Assembly (NCBI GenBank): GCA_029552245.1
Contig: JAKPDW010000084.1
Coordinates: 1-64,000 of the forward strand
Direction of reading: 5' to 3'
Length of the DNA stretch: 64,000 nt
DNA from: Deltaproteobacteria bacterium
Lineage (GTDB): Bacteria; Desulfobacterota; Desulfomonilia; UBA1062
Shown: positions 43,332-53,647 of the stretch, piece after piece
Layout of the letters: the number at the start of each line of letters is the position of its first letter
Numbering within the stretch: position 1 is the first letter of the stretch
Made by a program: the position numbers and the translations under genes
Notes under the pieces: generated by a model
Databases searched by the model: none
What the model saw: the letters and a program-made list of their open reading frames with translations, nothing else
Told to the model about the DNA's origin: nothing

Positions 43332-44204
43332 ATGGTCATCGATTGTCACTACCATCTGGAGGAGAGGGTGTTCTCTGCGGAGAGGCTCGTCAGGGAGATG
43401 GACGCACGCGGCATACACAAGGCGGCGCTCATGGGGAGCATGGTGAGTCCGTTCAAGGAACCGCCGCCCTTTCTCATCGCGGTGCTGCAGCGCCTGCTCG
43501 AGAGCCCGGTGACGAGGCCTATCGCGCGCAGGCTCGTCTCGGACTTCACCGACAAGGGCGAGGTCAAGATCCTCGGAAGGCCCTACCCCATCGACCCTGA
43601 TCCCGACAACGACAAGGTGTTCGAGACGGTCGAGCGGTACCCGGGGAGGTTCCTCGGGTGGGTGTTCGTGAATCCCAGGGGTTCGAGGGACCCGGTCGCG
43701 GAGTACGAACGATGCAAGGATCGTCCCGGGTTCGTGGGTGTCAAGGCCCACCCGTTCTGGCACCACTTCAGGCCGGTGGAGCTCGAGGCCGTGGCGAGGC
43801 GCCTTGCCGATGCAGGCAAACCCCTCCTGATCCATGCCGGTTTCGGCGAGGAGGGCGACTTCGAGGCCCTCCTCGCTCGGGTGCCGAACCTCAAGCTGAT
43901 CCTCGCACACGCCGGTTTCCCCGAGTACCGGCAGACGTGGGAGAGGATCAAGGACAGGCCCAATGTGTATCTCGACGTCTCGCAGACGAGTTACACGAGC
44001 AGGCGCGCGACGTTTCAGGCCGCGGAGTTTCTGGGCCCCGGGAGGATCCTGTTCGGGACCGACGGCCCTTACGGTTTCCACGGGCCCGACGGCGTGTACG
44101 ACTACGGGTTCATCAAGCGCAGGATCGAGCGCCTGTTCCCGGACAAGACCGTCAGGGAGAGGATCCTCGGGGGGAACTTTGCGGAGGTCGCAGGCCTTTC
44201 CTAG
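43332..44204 (+). CDS. Amidohydrolase (TIM-barrel, amidohydrolase-2 type)
   Basis: A 290-residue metal-dependent hydrolase: DCHYH at the start gives the HxH metal pair, followed by VGVKAHPFWHHF, LLIHAGFG, ILAHAGFPEYR and LFGTDGPYGFHG, which carries the final Asp of the barrel. This group includes decarboxylases and lactonases; substrate unknown. Divergent from the methyltransferase gene. Confidence 0.85.
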   Translation: MVIDCHYHLEERVFSAERLVREMDARGIHKAALMGSMVSPFKEPPPFLIAVLQRLLESPVTRPIARRLVSDFTDKGEVKILGRPYPIDPDPDNDKVFETVERYPGRFLGWVFVNPRGSRDPVAEYERCKDRPGFVGVKAHPFWHHFRPVELEAVARRLADAGKPLLIHAGFGEEGDFEALLARVPNLKLILAHAGFPEYRQTWERIKDRPNVYLDVSQTSYTSRRATFQAAEFLGPGRILFGTDGPYGFHGPDGVYDYGFIKRRIERLFPDKTVRERILGGNFAEVAGLS

Positions 44205-44414
44205 CCTCGGCCGCACCGAAGGGGTGAAACCTCTCGATCGGCCTTCGGGGCGCAACCCTTGATGTGTCTCTTTGCCGATGGCCCGCCCAGGAGCATCGGG
44301 GTGTGGGGGCGGGAGGAAACGCCGGCGGTCGACCCCAAGGGCTGCATTCGTGATGCGGTCATGAGACGAACCAAGGCGGTCACGAGCGCCCGCCAGGGGT
44401 CGCCGAAAGGTCGG

Positions 44415-45239
44415 TCACCCGTGTCTCGAGAGCCTGACGATCGCGTCCATGAGGGCCATGACCACGGACGGCGCGAGCCTCTTGGCTGCGAGGATCAGCT
44501 TGCCCTCCATGCCAGGCGTTATGAGGAACTTCCCCCTCGCCATGCCTGATACCAGGGCCTTGGCGACCGCATCGGGGCTCATGAGGCCGGCGCTCTTGCC
44601 GAGCGCCCTGGTCTCTGGCGGCTTGGTCCTGTTCTCGAACGCCAGGCCCGGGGTGTCCGTGTCGGGAGGGCACAGGACCGAGACCCGGATACCCTTCGGC
44701 TTCAGCTCCGCGCGAAGCGCCTCGGAAAGGCCGATCACCCCGAACTTGCTCGCGCTGTAGGCTGTGTAGCCGAACACCCCCAGGAAGCCCGCTATGGACG
44801 ACACCGTGACCACGTGCCCACCCTTGGCGTGCATGAGGGGGACGAGCACGCTCAGGACGTTCCAGGTCCCCGCGAGGTTCGTCCTCAGGGTCAGTTCGAA
44901 GTCGGATGCGCTGATGCGCTCGAAGTAGTCCGGGTACGCGATGCCGGCGCACGTGATGACCACGTGCGGAGGCCCGAAGGATGCCACGGATTCCCTGAGT
45001 TTGTCTGCGACCTTCTCCGTATCGGTGACATCCACGCTCGTGAACCCTATCCGCTGCGACGGGTCCGCCCTGTGGGGTTCGATCGATAGAGCGGCCTCCT
45101 CGAGCGCCTCCCGCCTCCTCGCGAAGATGAAGACGTTCGAACCCAGGCGCGCGAACTCCTTTGCACAGGCGAGCCCGATGCCGCTCGAGCCCCCGGAAAT
45201 GAACACGTTCTTTCCAGCGTAGAGCCCCGCAGTCGTCAT
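44415..45239 (-). CDS. Short-chain dehydrogenase resembling 3-ketodihydrosphingosine reductase
   Basis: The 274-residue SDR has the cofactor motif SGGSSGIG (15-22), the NAGT-like CAG and catalytic Ser-Tyr-Lys (VSSIAGF...YSASK). The late segment CPPDTDTPGLAFENRTKPPETR matches the YPPDTDTPGF-ENRTKP hallmark of eukaryotic KDSR, which reduces 3-ketosphinganine. ATG behind GGGAGGTG. A PlsC-type acyltransferase gene is divergent, but no serine palmitoyltransferase is in the window. It may act in sphingolipid synthesis or on another keto lipid. Confidence 0.85.
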   Translation of the reverse strand: MTTAGLYAGKNVFISGGSSGIGLACAKEFARLGSNVFIFARRREALEEAALSIEPHRADPSQRIGFTSVDVTDTEKVADKLRESVASFGPPHVVITCAGIAYPDYFERISASDFELTLRTNLAGTWNVLSVLVPLMHAKGGHVVTVSSIAGFLGVFGYTAYSASKFGVIGLSEALRAELKPKGIRVSVLCPPDTDTPGLAFENRTKPPETRALGKSAGLMSPDAVAKALVSGMARGKFLITPGMEGKLILAAKRLAPSVVMALMDAIVRLSRHG

Positions 45240-45630
45240 GGACACCTCCCTATGCCGGGCTGTGGTCGCATACCGCCGGTGTGCATGGTAACACGTTCCC
45301 CGTGGTTTAGCCAGGCCGCAGACGGCGGTCGAAGGCCTCGAGGGACGACGGGAGACGAGCCCCTTGGTGGATGCCCGGGCATGAGGCACGGCCGTCCTTG
45401 AAGAAGCCCGGGGCCGCCCCACGGCGTGAACGCACAGGGGGATCGGCGGGAGGCGCTAGGCGGCATGCAGGGGGAGGGGAACCCGCCGGCGAGGCGCGCC
45501 TCCGGTCGACCATCGATGCGGCCTCACGGGCCGCACCGGGCTGACCCCCTCCCTCGGGAGGTGCACGGCCCGTTCATGGCTGGTCGGGCCTTTCTCCTTC
45601 TACATGATCCTCACCGTCTTGAAGTTTCTG
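45240..45630. other. Divergent intergenic region between SDR and plsC
   Basis: About 390 bases between two divergent genes. A plsC promoter lies at its right end; an SDR promoter is not clear. In-frame codons continue upstream of plsC without a family match. Confidence 0.4.
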
Positions 45631-45658
45631 TTGAAGTCGTGATCCCGGTTGATATAAT
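45631..45658 (+). promoter_or_regulatory. Strong sigma70-type promoter just before plsC
   Basis: TTGAAG at 45631-45636, a 16-base spacer and a consensus TATAAT at 45653-45658. The expected start of transcription (about 45665) falls at the plsC ATG (45666), so the mRNA may be leaderless. Confidence 0.6.
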
Positions 45659-45665
45659 CGGCCCC

Positions 45666-46427
45666 ATGGGATCAACTCGTCGATCCTTGATCGACTCGGC
45701 GAAGGTTGCATGGATATCCTTGTGGGCGGCGATCGCGACCCTCGTGCTGTTTCTCCCCGTGACCCTCGCCGCACTCTTGAGCTCGACGGGAAACCTCGCC
45801 TTCAACCTCTCGAAGATATGGGCGTACGTGATGCTCGCGGTCACGAACGTGAGGCCTGTCATCAGGGGCAGGGAGAAGATCGTGCCCGGCAGGTCGTACG
45901 TGATCGTCAGCAACCACCAGTCCGAGTTCGATATCCTGGCCCTCGTCACGACACTTCGCATCCAGTACCGGTGGATCATCAAGAAGGAACTGCGCAAGGT
46001 CCCGCTCTTCGGCTACGCGCTGGAGGCCTCACGCAACGTCTTCATCGACCGGGGGGACCACGAGCGGGCCATGAGGAGCATCAGGGAGTCGATGGCGCGA
46101 CTGCCGGAGGGCGTGAGTGTGCTCTTCTTCGCCGAGGGGACCAGGTCCGAGGACGGGAGCATCGCCCCCTTCAAGAAGGGAGGGTTCCTCGTGGCGCTGG
46201 AGAAGGGCCTGCCCATCCTGCCCGTCACCGTGAACGGCAGCAGGAGGGTGCTGCCCAAGAAGAGCCTCGTTTTCACCCCAGGCCCCATCGAGGTGGTGGT
46301 CGCGGATCCCATCGACACGACCGGTTACTCCAGGGAGAACCTGCAGGAACTGGTCGACAGGACCAGGAGCGTCATCGTCGCCAACTTCGACCCCGAGTAT
46401 CCCTTCTCGCGGACCGGGCGGGCCTGA
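45666..46427 (+). CDS. plsC: 1-acyl-glycerol-3-phosphate acyltransferase-like (PlsC)
   Basis: The 253-residue protein has a membrane segment near residues 14-35, the acyltransferase motif NHQSEFD (HxxxxD) and FFAEGTRSEDG, then LPILPVTVNGS. It transfers an acyl chain to lysophosphatidate in membrane lipid synthesis. No ribosome site precedes the ATG, which sits seven bases after a TATAAT; an upstream GTG at 45639 is in frame but is not supported by a ribosome site. Divergent from the KDSR-like gene. Confidence 0.88.
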   Translation: MGSTRRSLIDSAKVAWISLWAAIATLVLFLPVTLAALLSSTGNLAFNLSKIWAYVMLAVTNVRPVIRGREKIVPGRSYVIVSNHQSEFDILALVTTLRIQYRWIIKKELRKVPLFGYALEASRNVFIDRGDHERAMRSIRESMARLPEGVSVLFFAEGTRSEDGSIAPFKKGGFLVALEKGLPILPVTVNGSRRVLPKKSLVFTPGPIEVVVADPIDTTGYSRENLQELVDRTRSVIVANFDPEYPFSRTGRA

Positions 46428-47040
46428 GCTTGGTTGCCGGGCAGGCGCGGTCGCGGTGTCGCCGGGGAAGACCCTTTCCCGACCCGCCGAGACTGTCGAG
46501 AGACCCAGAGAGACCGCCATGCCTGGCGAGGCTCCTAAGGCGCGGGTCTCGGGGCGTCCTGGGGCGGTACCTGAGCCTGGGGGGTCTCTTCGCCCCTGCC
46601 GTCAGATCGGTGAAAGAGGGGGCATGCTCGCCATGGCGCGCATCGCCTCGCGATGGCGGAAACCGCTCGGGACTGGCATCGGCTGAGCGGCCGGAGACTT
46701 CCCCCGACCCTCTTCCGGCTGCGAGGGCGGGCCGCCCGGCCAGGGTTTCCCGCCCTGGCGTCGCGGGGGTGCACGTTTCCCGGAGACCGCTCGAGCCCGA
46801 CCGGTCGGGTCTTTCCCGGTCAGCCGCCTTGTTCCTTCCCGGTCTCGAGGAAAGGAACGGGCTGCCGTCCATGGGGGATGCCGCGCGTGTATCCCGTGCT
46901 TCCCGGTCCGCATGCGGGGACCCAGGCCCCGATCCCTCTGCAGGAAGCATAAGGGCCGTATCCCGTCTTCGGCCCTCTACCGCATCGCCGCGGTTTAACG
47001 CTTGCCTGTTCCTTCGGGATGCGCTTCGCCCATCCTTCGC
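46428..47040. other. 613-base gap between convergent genes
   Basis: Lies between plsC (plus) and the SGNH-like gene (minus). Open frames on both strands have Arg-, Pro- and Gly-rich products with no domain. No terminator with a T run is seen. Confidence 0.45.
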
Positions 47041-47682
47041 CTATCCTTCACCCTGGTCCCGGGGACACCGCTTTTGGGCCCCTGCAGCCTTTACCCTCTC
47101 GATCGCCCTCTCGATCGCCGGCCTCATGGCCTCTGCGATGACGAGATGCCCATCCTCGTTGGGGAGCCTCGCGTCTGACAGTACGAGGTCCCTGGTGGTG
47201 ATCCCCCGTTCCCTGCAGGAGCCCGCCCAGATGGTGTGGACGGCCACCATGGTGCATCCCAGGTCCATGCAGACCTCGCGGATGGTTCGGTAGTAGATGT
47301 CCACCGCGTCCATCTCGTGGACGTCCTCGAAGGTGTGGGACGTGGGCATGACGATGACCGGGTCGCCGTGGGAACGCGCCGAGCCCACCATGCGGACGAG
47401 GTTTTCCTTGAACTCCGATCGGTAGACGGGGTGGAAGGCGTCGTCGATGCCGAAGTGGATGACGAGGATGTCTGGTCTCCACGGCGCTATGTCCTCGTCG
47501 AAGGTCCAGACGCCGTCGAAGGACGTCTCGCCCGGCCTCGAGACGTTCACGAACTCCACGCCCTTCGCCCTGCACAGCGCTTCGAGGTGGTCCGTGTATC
47601 CCTTCCCGACTCCGACGCCGGAGGCTATGCTTCCCCCCCTCACGAGGAGGAGCCTCCTGTGGGAACATCCCCTTGTTCTCAT
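47041..47682 (-). CDS. SGNH/GDSL-like hydrolase with altered motifs
   Basis: The 213-residue protein has the layout of an SGNH hydrolase: block I RGGSIASG (Ser18, but the Asp of GDS is Gly), block II around SRPGETS, block III HFGIDDA (GxND reads GIDD), and block V PNEDGHLVIAE where the usual DxxH reads ExxH. The nucleophile Ser and His remain. Activity may differ from common esterases, or it may be a divergent member. ATG behind GAGGAGG. Confidence 0.78.
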   Translation of the reverse strand: MRTRGCSHRRLLLVRGGSIASGVGVGKGYTDHLEALCRAKGVEFVNVSRPGETSFDGVWTFDEDIAPWRPDILVIHFGIDDAFHPVYRSEFKENLVRMVGSARSHGDPVIVMPTSHTFEDVHEMDAVDIYYRTIREVCMDLGCTMVAVHTIWAGSCRERGITTRDLVLSDARLPNEDGHLVIAEAMRPAIERAIERVKAAGAQKRCPRDQGEG

Positions 47683-48317
47683 GATCGTGACCTCCTCGAG
47701 ACACCCTGGTGCGTCGGCCGGGTGCCGCGCCTGTCCGCTCCACTCCGGGGACAGGCCCGCCTGTCACGGAAGGGCGGGGTCGTATCCCCGGCCGCCACGG
47801 CAGGGACAAGCAACGGCTGGCACGCAGGGAGACCCGTGACATGACGGCCGACGAGGCCGCCCTGCGGCGTGCACGTCTCCCGCACGGCCCGGCCGCCTCT
47901 CTCATATACACCTTGGCGATGCAAGAGACGATACCCCCTGGCGGGGGAAAACCTGCCCGCGCTGAAGGCGTCCGACTTCGTGGCCCGGACGGGTCAGGGT
48001 CGAGGCGAGGGGGGAGAGGTTATGGGAGGAGCCTTGGATGGCGATGAAGCGCGTAGCCTCGGGAAGCGGCGATGGGGATGATGCGGCCTTGCCGGTTACG
48101 GGTACGGGTGAGGGCCTGCGTGGAAAAGGGTTTGAGCTCTTCCGGTTCGGGAGAGGGCATGCCCGGTGCCCCATGAGCGCCCGAGCGGGAGATCTGACGG
48201 ACCTGGACCCGGGAGACGCCAGGCGGGGGTCTCGTGTCCCTGAACGGAAATCTCTACGATAGTTACCTATAAACGCTCGCCTCAACGTCCACGGGTGCAC
48301 GCTGCATGAAAATGGTG
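47683..48317. other. Gene-free stretch upstream of the etf operon
   Basis: About 635 bases between the minus-strand SGNH-like gene and the etf promoter. No convincing gene. The last ~70 bases become AT-richer ahead of the promoter. Confidence 0.4.
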
Positions 48318-48347
48318 TTGACAGAAATCGAGACCATCATGTATGTT
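48318..48347 (+). promoter_or_regulatory. Probable promoter of etfBA-oxidoreductase operon
   Basis: TTGACA at 48318-48323, an 18-base spacer and TATGTT at 48342-48347. A start near 48354 gives a leader of about 160 bases to etfB. Confidence 0.55.
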
Positions 48348-48368
48348 CACCCGGTGATGAATGATGGT
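48333..48368. promoter_or_regulatory. Inverted repeat over the etf promoter, candidate operator
   Basis: ACCATCAT (48333-48340) and ATGATGGT (48361-48368) form an 8-base inverted repeat that brackets the -10 box and start site. Such placing fits a repressor; a fatty-acid-responsive regulator would make sense but none is encoded here. Confidence 0.35.
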
Positions 48369-48516
48369 TCACTCATGGCCGGTCGCTGATTCGTTCGGTG
48401 GGACACGTTTTTGCAACACGGCCGTCGGTACTGCGAGGGAGTGGATCCTGTCCATGGAGAACGGAACGTGTACAACAACATCCCGTCCCGGGATGAACCA
48501 TGAAGGAAGGTAGCCA

Positions 48517-49329
48517 ATGCTCGTAGTCGCATGTATCAAGCAGGTGCCAGACACCACGCAGGTCAAGATCGATCCGGTCACCAACACCCTGGTCCGCGAG
48601 GGGATCCCCTTCATCATGAACCCCTTCGACACCCATGCCCTCGAGGAGGCCCTCAGGCTCAAGGACAGGTTCGGGGTGAGGGTGGCGGCCGTGTCCATGG
48701 GGCCCCCGAACGCAGAGATGACGCTCAGGAAGGCGCTGTCCCTGGGGGCGGACGAGGTGGTCCTCCTTTCCGACAGGGCCTTCGGCGGCGCCGACACGCT
48801 CGCCACGAGCATGGTCCTTGCGGAGGCGGTCAAGAGGCTCGCCGAGAAGGACGAGCTCGCGCTCGTGATCTGCGGGAAGCAGACGATCGACGGGGACACC
48901 GCCCAGGTGGGCCCCGGCATCGCCATGAGGTTGAATCTCGTTCCCTTGACCCTGGTGGACCGCATCGTGGATCTCGACCTCGCTGCCAAGACCATCGTGG
49001 TCAGCAGGAAGCTCGAGGCGCGTCACGAGATCGTGCAGTCGAAGCTGCCCGCGCTCCTCACGGTCGTCAGGGAGATCAACAAGCCCAGGTACCCCAGCGT
49101 CCCCATGCGCCTCGAGGCCCAGGACCTTCCGGTTCAGCTCTGGGACAACAAGGTCATGAACCTCGACGTGAACAAGATCGGGCTCAAGGGGTCTCCCACC
49201 GCCGTGCGCAAGATCTTTTCGCCCGAGCGCGAGCAGGGCGAGATCATAGGCGACGGGATGAAGGATCCCGAGGGCACAGCGAAGCTCCTGGTCGAGAAGC
49301 TCGTCCAGAAAGAGCTCCTGGCGCTGTAG
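48517..49329 (+). CDS. etfB: Electron transfer flavoprotein beta subunit
   Basis: The 270-residue EtfB (VACIKQVPDTTQVKIDPVTNTLVREGIPFIMNPFDTHALEEAL..., ICGKQTIDGDTAQVGPGIA) binds AMP and an FAD in EtfAB. It accepts electrons from acyl-CoA dehydrogenases or related enzymes. ATG behind GGAAGG. First gene of a three-gene operon with etfA and a membrane Fe-S oxidoreductase. Confidence 0.95.
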   Translation: MLVVACIKQVPDTTQVKIDPVTNTLVREGIPFIMNPFDTHALEEALRLKDRFGVRVAAVSMGPPNAEMTLRKALSLGADEVVLLSDRAFGGADTLATSMVLAEAVKRLAEKDELALVICGKQTIDGDTAQVGPGIAMRLNLVPLTLVDRIVDLDLAAKTIVVSRKLEARHEIVQSKLPALLTVVREINKPRYPSVPMRLEAQDLPVQLWDNKVMNLDVNKIGLKGSPTAVRKIFSPEREQGEIIGDGMKDPEGTAKLLVEKLVQKELLAL

Positions 49330-49382
49330 CACTCGGTGTGAAGGCCGGAACATAAAGACACAAAGAGACAGGACGACAGGAT

Positions 49383-50723
49383 ATGGACAAGCCGAAGAAG
49401 GTCAAGAAGCCGCGAGGTAGGGCGTCTCTCATTCCCAACAAGTGTATCGCCTGCGGGGCCCGGTGCCAGAGCTCCTGCCCCGTCGAGGCGATCGAGATGA
49501 ACGAGAAGGGCGAGCCGATCATCGACCAGGCAAAGTGCATCGGCTGCCAGAAGTGCATCAAGGTCTGTCCGGCGCAGGCCCTCGAGATGTACTTCACCCC
49601 CGAGGAACTCGAGATCCTCAAGCAGCTCGCCGCCGAGAAGGGCGCCGCAGGGGCCGAGGAAGAGGAAGACTCGGAAGAGGCGAAGCTCAGGAAGTACCTC
49701 GACCAGTATCGGGGCGTGTGGGTCTTCGTGGAACAGACCGACTGCATCCCGGCCAAGGTTTCCTGGGAGCTCCTGGGCGTGGGCGCCCAGCTCGCGTCGG
49801 CGCTGCAGGTGGAACTCTGCGCGGTGGTCCTCGGCCACAACGTCGAAAAGCTGTGCCACGAGGCGTTCGCCTACGGCGCCACCAAGGCATACCTCATCGA
49901 CGACCCCATCCTTCACCACTACCGGACCGCGCCCTACGTGGAAGGGTTCTGCTCACTGGTGGAGAAGTACAAGCCAGAAGTGGTGCTCATGGGTGCGACC
50001 GGCCTCGGCAGGGACCTTGCCGGCGCCGTGGCCACGAGGCTGCAGACAGGGCTCACCGCCGACTGCACCGGCCTCGGCATCGACGAGAAGAGACAGCTTC
50101 TCCAAACGCGACCCGCTTTCGGCGGGAACATCATGGCGACCATCTTCTGCGAGCAGAGGAGGCCGCAGATGGCCTCGGTGCGCCCGCACGTCATGCCCAT
50201 GCCGGCCAGGAAAGAGGGGGCCGAGGGGACCATCGTGCGCGAGACCATCAGCATGAAGGAAGAGGATATCCTCACCAAGGTCCTCGAGGTGATCACCGAC
50301 GCATCGCACAAGGACAGCATCGACATATCCGGCGCGGAGTTCATCGTGTCGGGCGGCAGGGGCATGATGGCGAAGGAGAACTTCAGGATCCTCCAGGAGC
50401 TCGCCGACGAGCTCGGAGGTGTGGTGGCGTGCTCCAGGAGCGCGGTGGACGCGGGCTGGATGCCCGTTGAGAGACAGGTCGGCCAGACCGGGAAGACGGT
50501 GAGGCCCAAGATCTACATCGCCTGCGGCATATCCGGCGCCATACAGCACCTCGTCGGGATGCAGGACTCAGATCTCATCATCGCCATCAACCGCGACAAG
50601 GAGGCGCCCATTTTCGAGGTGGCCACCTACGGGATCGTCGGCGACCTCTTCCAGGTCGTCCCGGCGATAACTGAGTACATCAGGAAGGCGAAGGCCACCC
50701 GGGGGACGCCGAAGGTCTGCTGA
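49383..50723 (+). CDS. etfA: Electron transfer flavoprotein alpha subunit with N-terminal ferredoxin domain
   Basis: The 446-residue protein has an added N-terminal domain with two 4Fe-4S motifs: Cys21-24-28-32 (CxxCxxxCxxxCP, one residue longer than usual) and Cys52-55-58-62. After an acidic linker (about 85-105) comes the EtfA FAD domain with FIVSGGRGM, VDAGWMPVERQVGQTGKTV and ISGAIQHLVGMQDSDLIIAINRDKEAPIF. The ferredoxin domain is found in EtfA of anaerobes. Between etfB and the membrane oxidoreductase. Confidence 0.95.
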   Translation: MDKPKKVKKPRGRASLIPNKCIACGARCQSSCPVEAIEMNEKGEPIIDQAKCIGCQKCIKVCPAQALEMYFTPEELEILKQLAAEKGAAGAEEEEDSEEAKLRKYLDQYRGVWVFVEQTDCIPAKVSWELLGVGAQLASALQVELCAVVLGHNVEKLCHEAFAYGATKAYLIDDPILHHYRTAPYVEGFCSLVEKYKPEVVLMGATGLGRDLAGAVATRLQTGLTADCTGLGIDEKRQLLQTRPAFGGNIMATIFCEQRRPQMASVRPHVMPMPARKEGAEGTIVRETISMKEEDILTKVLEVITDASHKDSIDISGAEFIVSGGRGMMAKENFRILQELADELGGVVACSRSAVDAGWMPVERQVGQTGKTVRPKIYIACGISGAIQHLVGMQDSDLIIAINRDKEAPIFEVATYGIVGDLFQVVPAITEYIRKAKATRGTPKVC

Positions 50724-50751
50724 TCAGGATACTACGAAAGAGGATACGTTC

Positions 50752-52710
<1,959 letters not shown>

Positions 52711-52733
52711 GCGCATCCCCAAATCAAGCCAGG

Positions 52734-52762
52734 AAGGCCCCGGGTGTATCACCCGGGGCCTT
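52734..52762 (+). terminator. Hairpin terminator of the etf operon
   Basis: A perfect 13-base-pair stem, AAGGCCCCGGGTG (52734-52746) with CACCCGGGGCCTT (52750-52762), 3-base loop TAT, 24 bases after the stop. No long T run follows, but the stem is the strongest nearby. Confidence 0.75.
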
Positions 52763-52851
52763 CGCATATCTCCTCTCCCATCTCGAGCCAAGAAGAACGC
52801 AGGCAAGGGCCCCTAGGGGGAGCTTCGCATATCGGGGCCCCTGTCTCGAGC
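52760..52851. repeat. Two-copy element CTTCGCATATC-N10-TCTCGAGC, 63-bp period
   Basis: Copies at 52760-52788 and 52823-52851 keep both outer blocks exactly while the 10 bases between them differ entirely. Each copy is preceded by a dyad (the terminator stem, and CCCCTAGGGG at about 52811-52820). Confidence 0.8.
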
Positions 52852-53000
52852 GAGGGGGTCAAGGTGCCGGGGAGATCCCGTTCAGCCCCATCGGAGGGGC
52901 GAGGCGCAGGCGGTCTCCCTCGGTACGGCCACAGCTCGTGTCCGCAGTGCATGTATGCCCGGTCATCGGCGCCGGGTATCCCCGAACCTCGCGGCGGGCC

Positions 53001-53078
53001 GCACCCTCAAGGGGCCGCTTCGGAGCGCGCCATAATCGACGCCAAAACAGGGCGGCGGCCAGCACCCTCGAGGGGCCG
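53001..53078. repeat. Pair of 17-bp direct repeats, 61-bp period
   Basis: GCACCCTC-AGGGGCCG at 53001-53017 and 53062-53078, one mismatch (A/G at base 9). Confidence 0.7.
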
Positions 53079-53110
53079 GCCGGGGGCCCATGACGGGCGA
53101 AGGGCCGCTG

Positions 53111-53647
53111 TCAGGCGCCCTGCTGGGTGACGAAGCCCTTGGTGAACCCTCCCGTTTCCGCCGGGGTCCCGGCAATCTGGGACAGGTATGCCGCGCCGAG
53201 GCTCTTGATGTGCTCCGTGACGTTGTCGAAGTAGTTGAAATGGACCTGCTCCTCGGCGATGACGGTCTCGAACAGCTTCATGCTGATACTGTCGCCGCTC
53301 TCCCTGCACACCTGGATGAAGGTGTTGTACACGTCGATGGTGTCGTCCTCGAGACCGGCGTCGAAGGGGAAGATCGCCTCCACCTTCTGGCCCCGCTCCA
53401 CCTTGGCGGCCGGCTCTGTCGTGGGTTCACCCCCGAGTTCCTTGATCCTCTCGGCGAACATCTCGGCGTGGCGCATCTCGTCGATCGCTATGAGCTTCAC
53501 CTTGGCGGCGAGGTCGCCATAGTCCATATCGTCGAGGTTGTAGTGCTGGTTCATGTACTGGCTTATGGCATGCAGTTCCATGGATCGTGCCCTGTTGAGC
53601 ACCTCGATGACCTTCTTCCTTCGCTGGTTCCTCGTGTCCTGGGCCAT
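53111..53647 (-). CDS. bfr: Bacterioferritin/ferritin-like iron storage protein
   Basis: A 178-residue four-helix protein: RARSMELHAISQYMNQHYNLDDMDYGDLAAKVKLIAIDEMRHAEMFAERIKELGG carries the first diiron ligands (E..., ExxH), and AEEQVHFNYFDNV the second ExxH. The pattern fits bacterioferritin of sulfate reducers and relatives, which store iron and use up peroxide or oxygen. Haem ligand Met candidate in MNQHY region. ATG behind AAGGAGG. Confidence 0.88.
   Translation of the reverse strand: MAQDTRNQRRKKVIEVLNRARSMELHAISQYMNQHYNLDDMDYGDLAAKVKLIAIDEMRHAEMFAERIKELGGEPTTEPAAKVERGQKVEAIFPFDAGLEDDTIDVYNTFIQVCRESGDSISMKLFETVIAEEQVHFNYFDNVTEHIKSLGAAYLSQIAGTPAETGGFTKGFVTQQGA

Larger units (their letters stand above)
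52711..53110. other. Intergenic region with two repeat pairs
   Basis: 400 bases between the etf operon (plus) and the bacterioferritin gene (minus, converging). Besides the terminator it holds two sets of paired short repeats, listed separately. No gene is seen. Confidence 0.45.
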
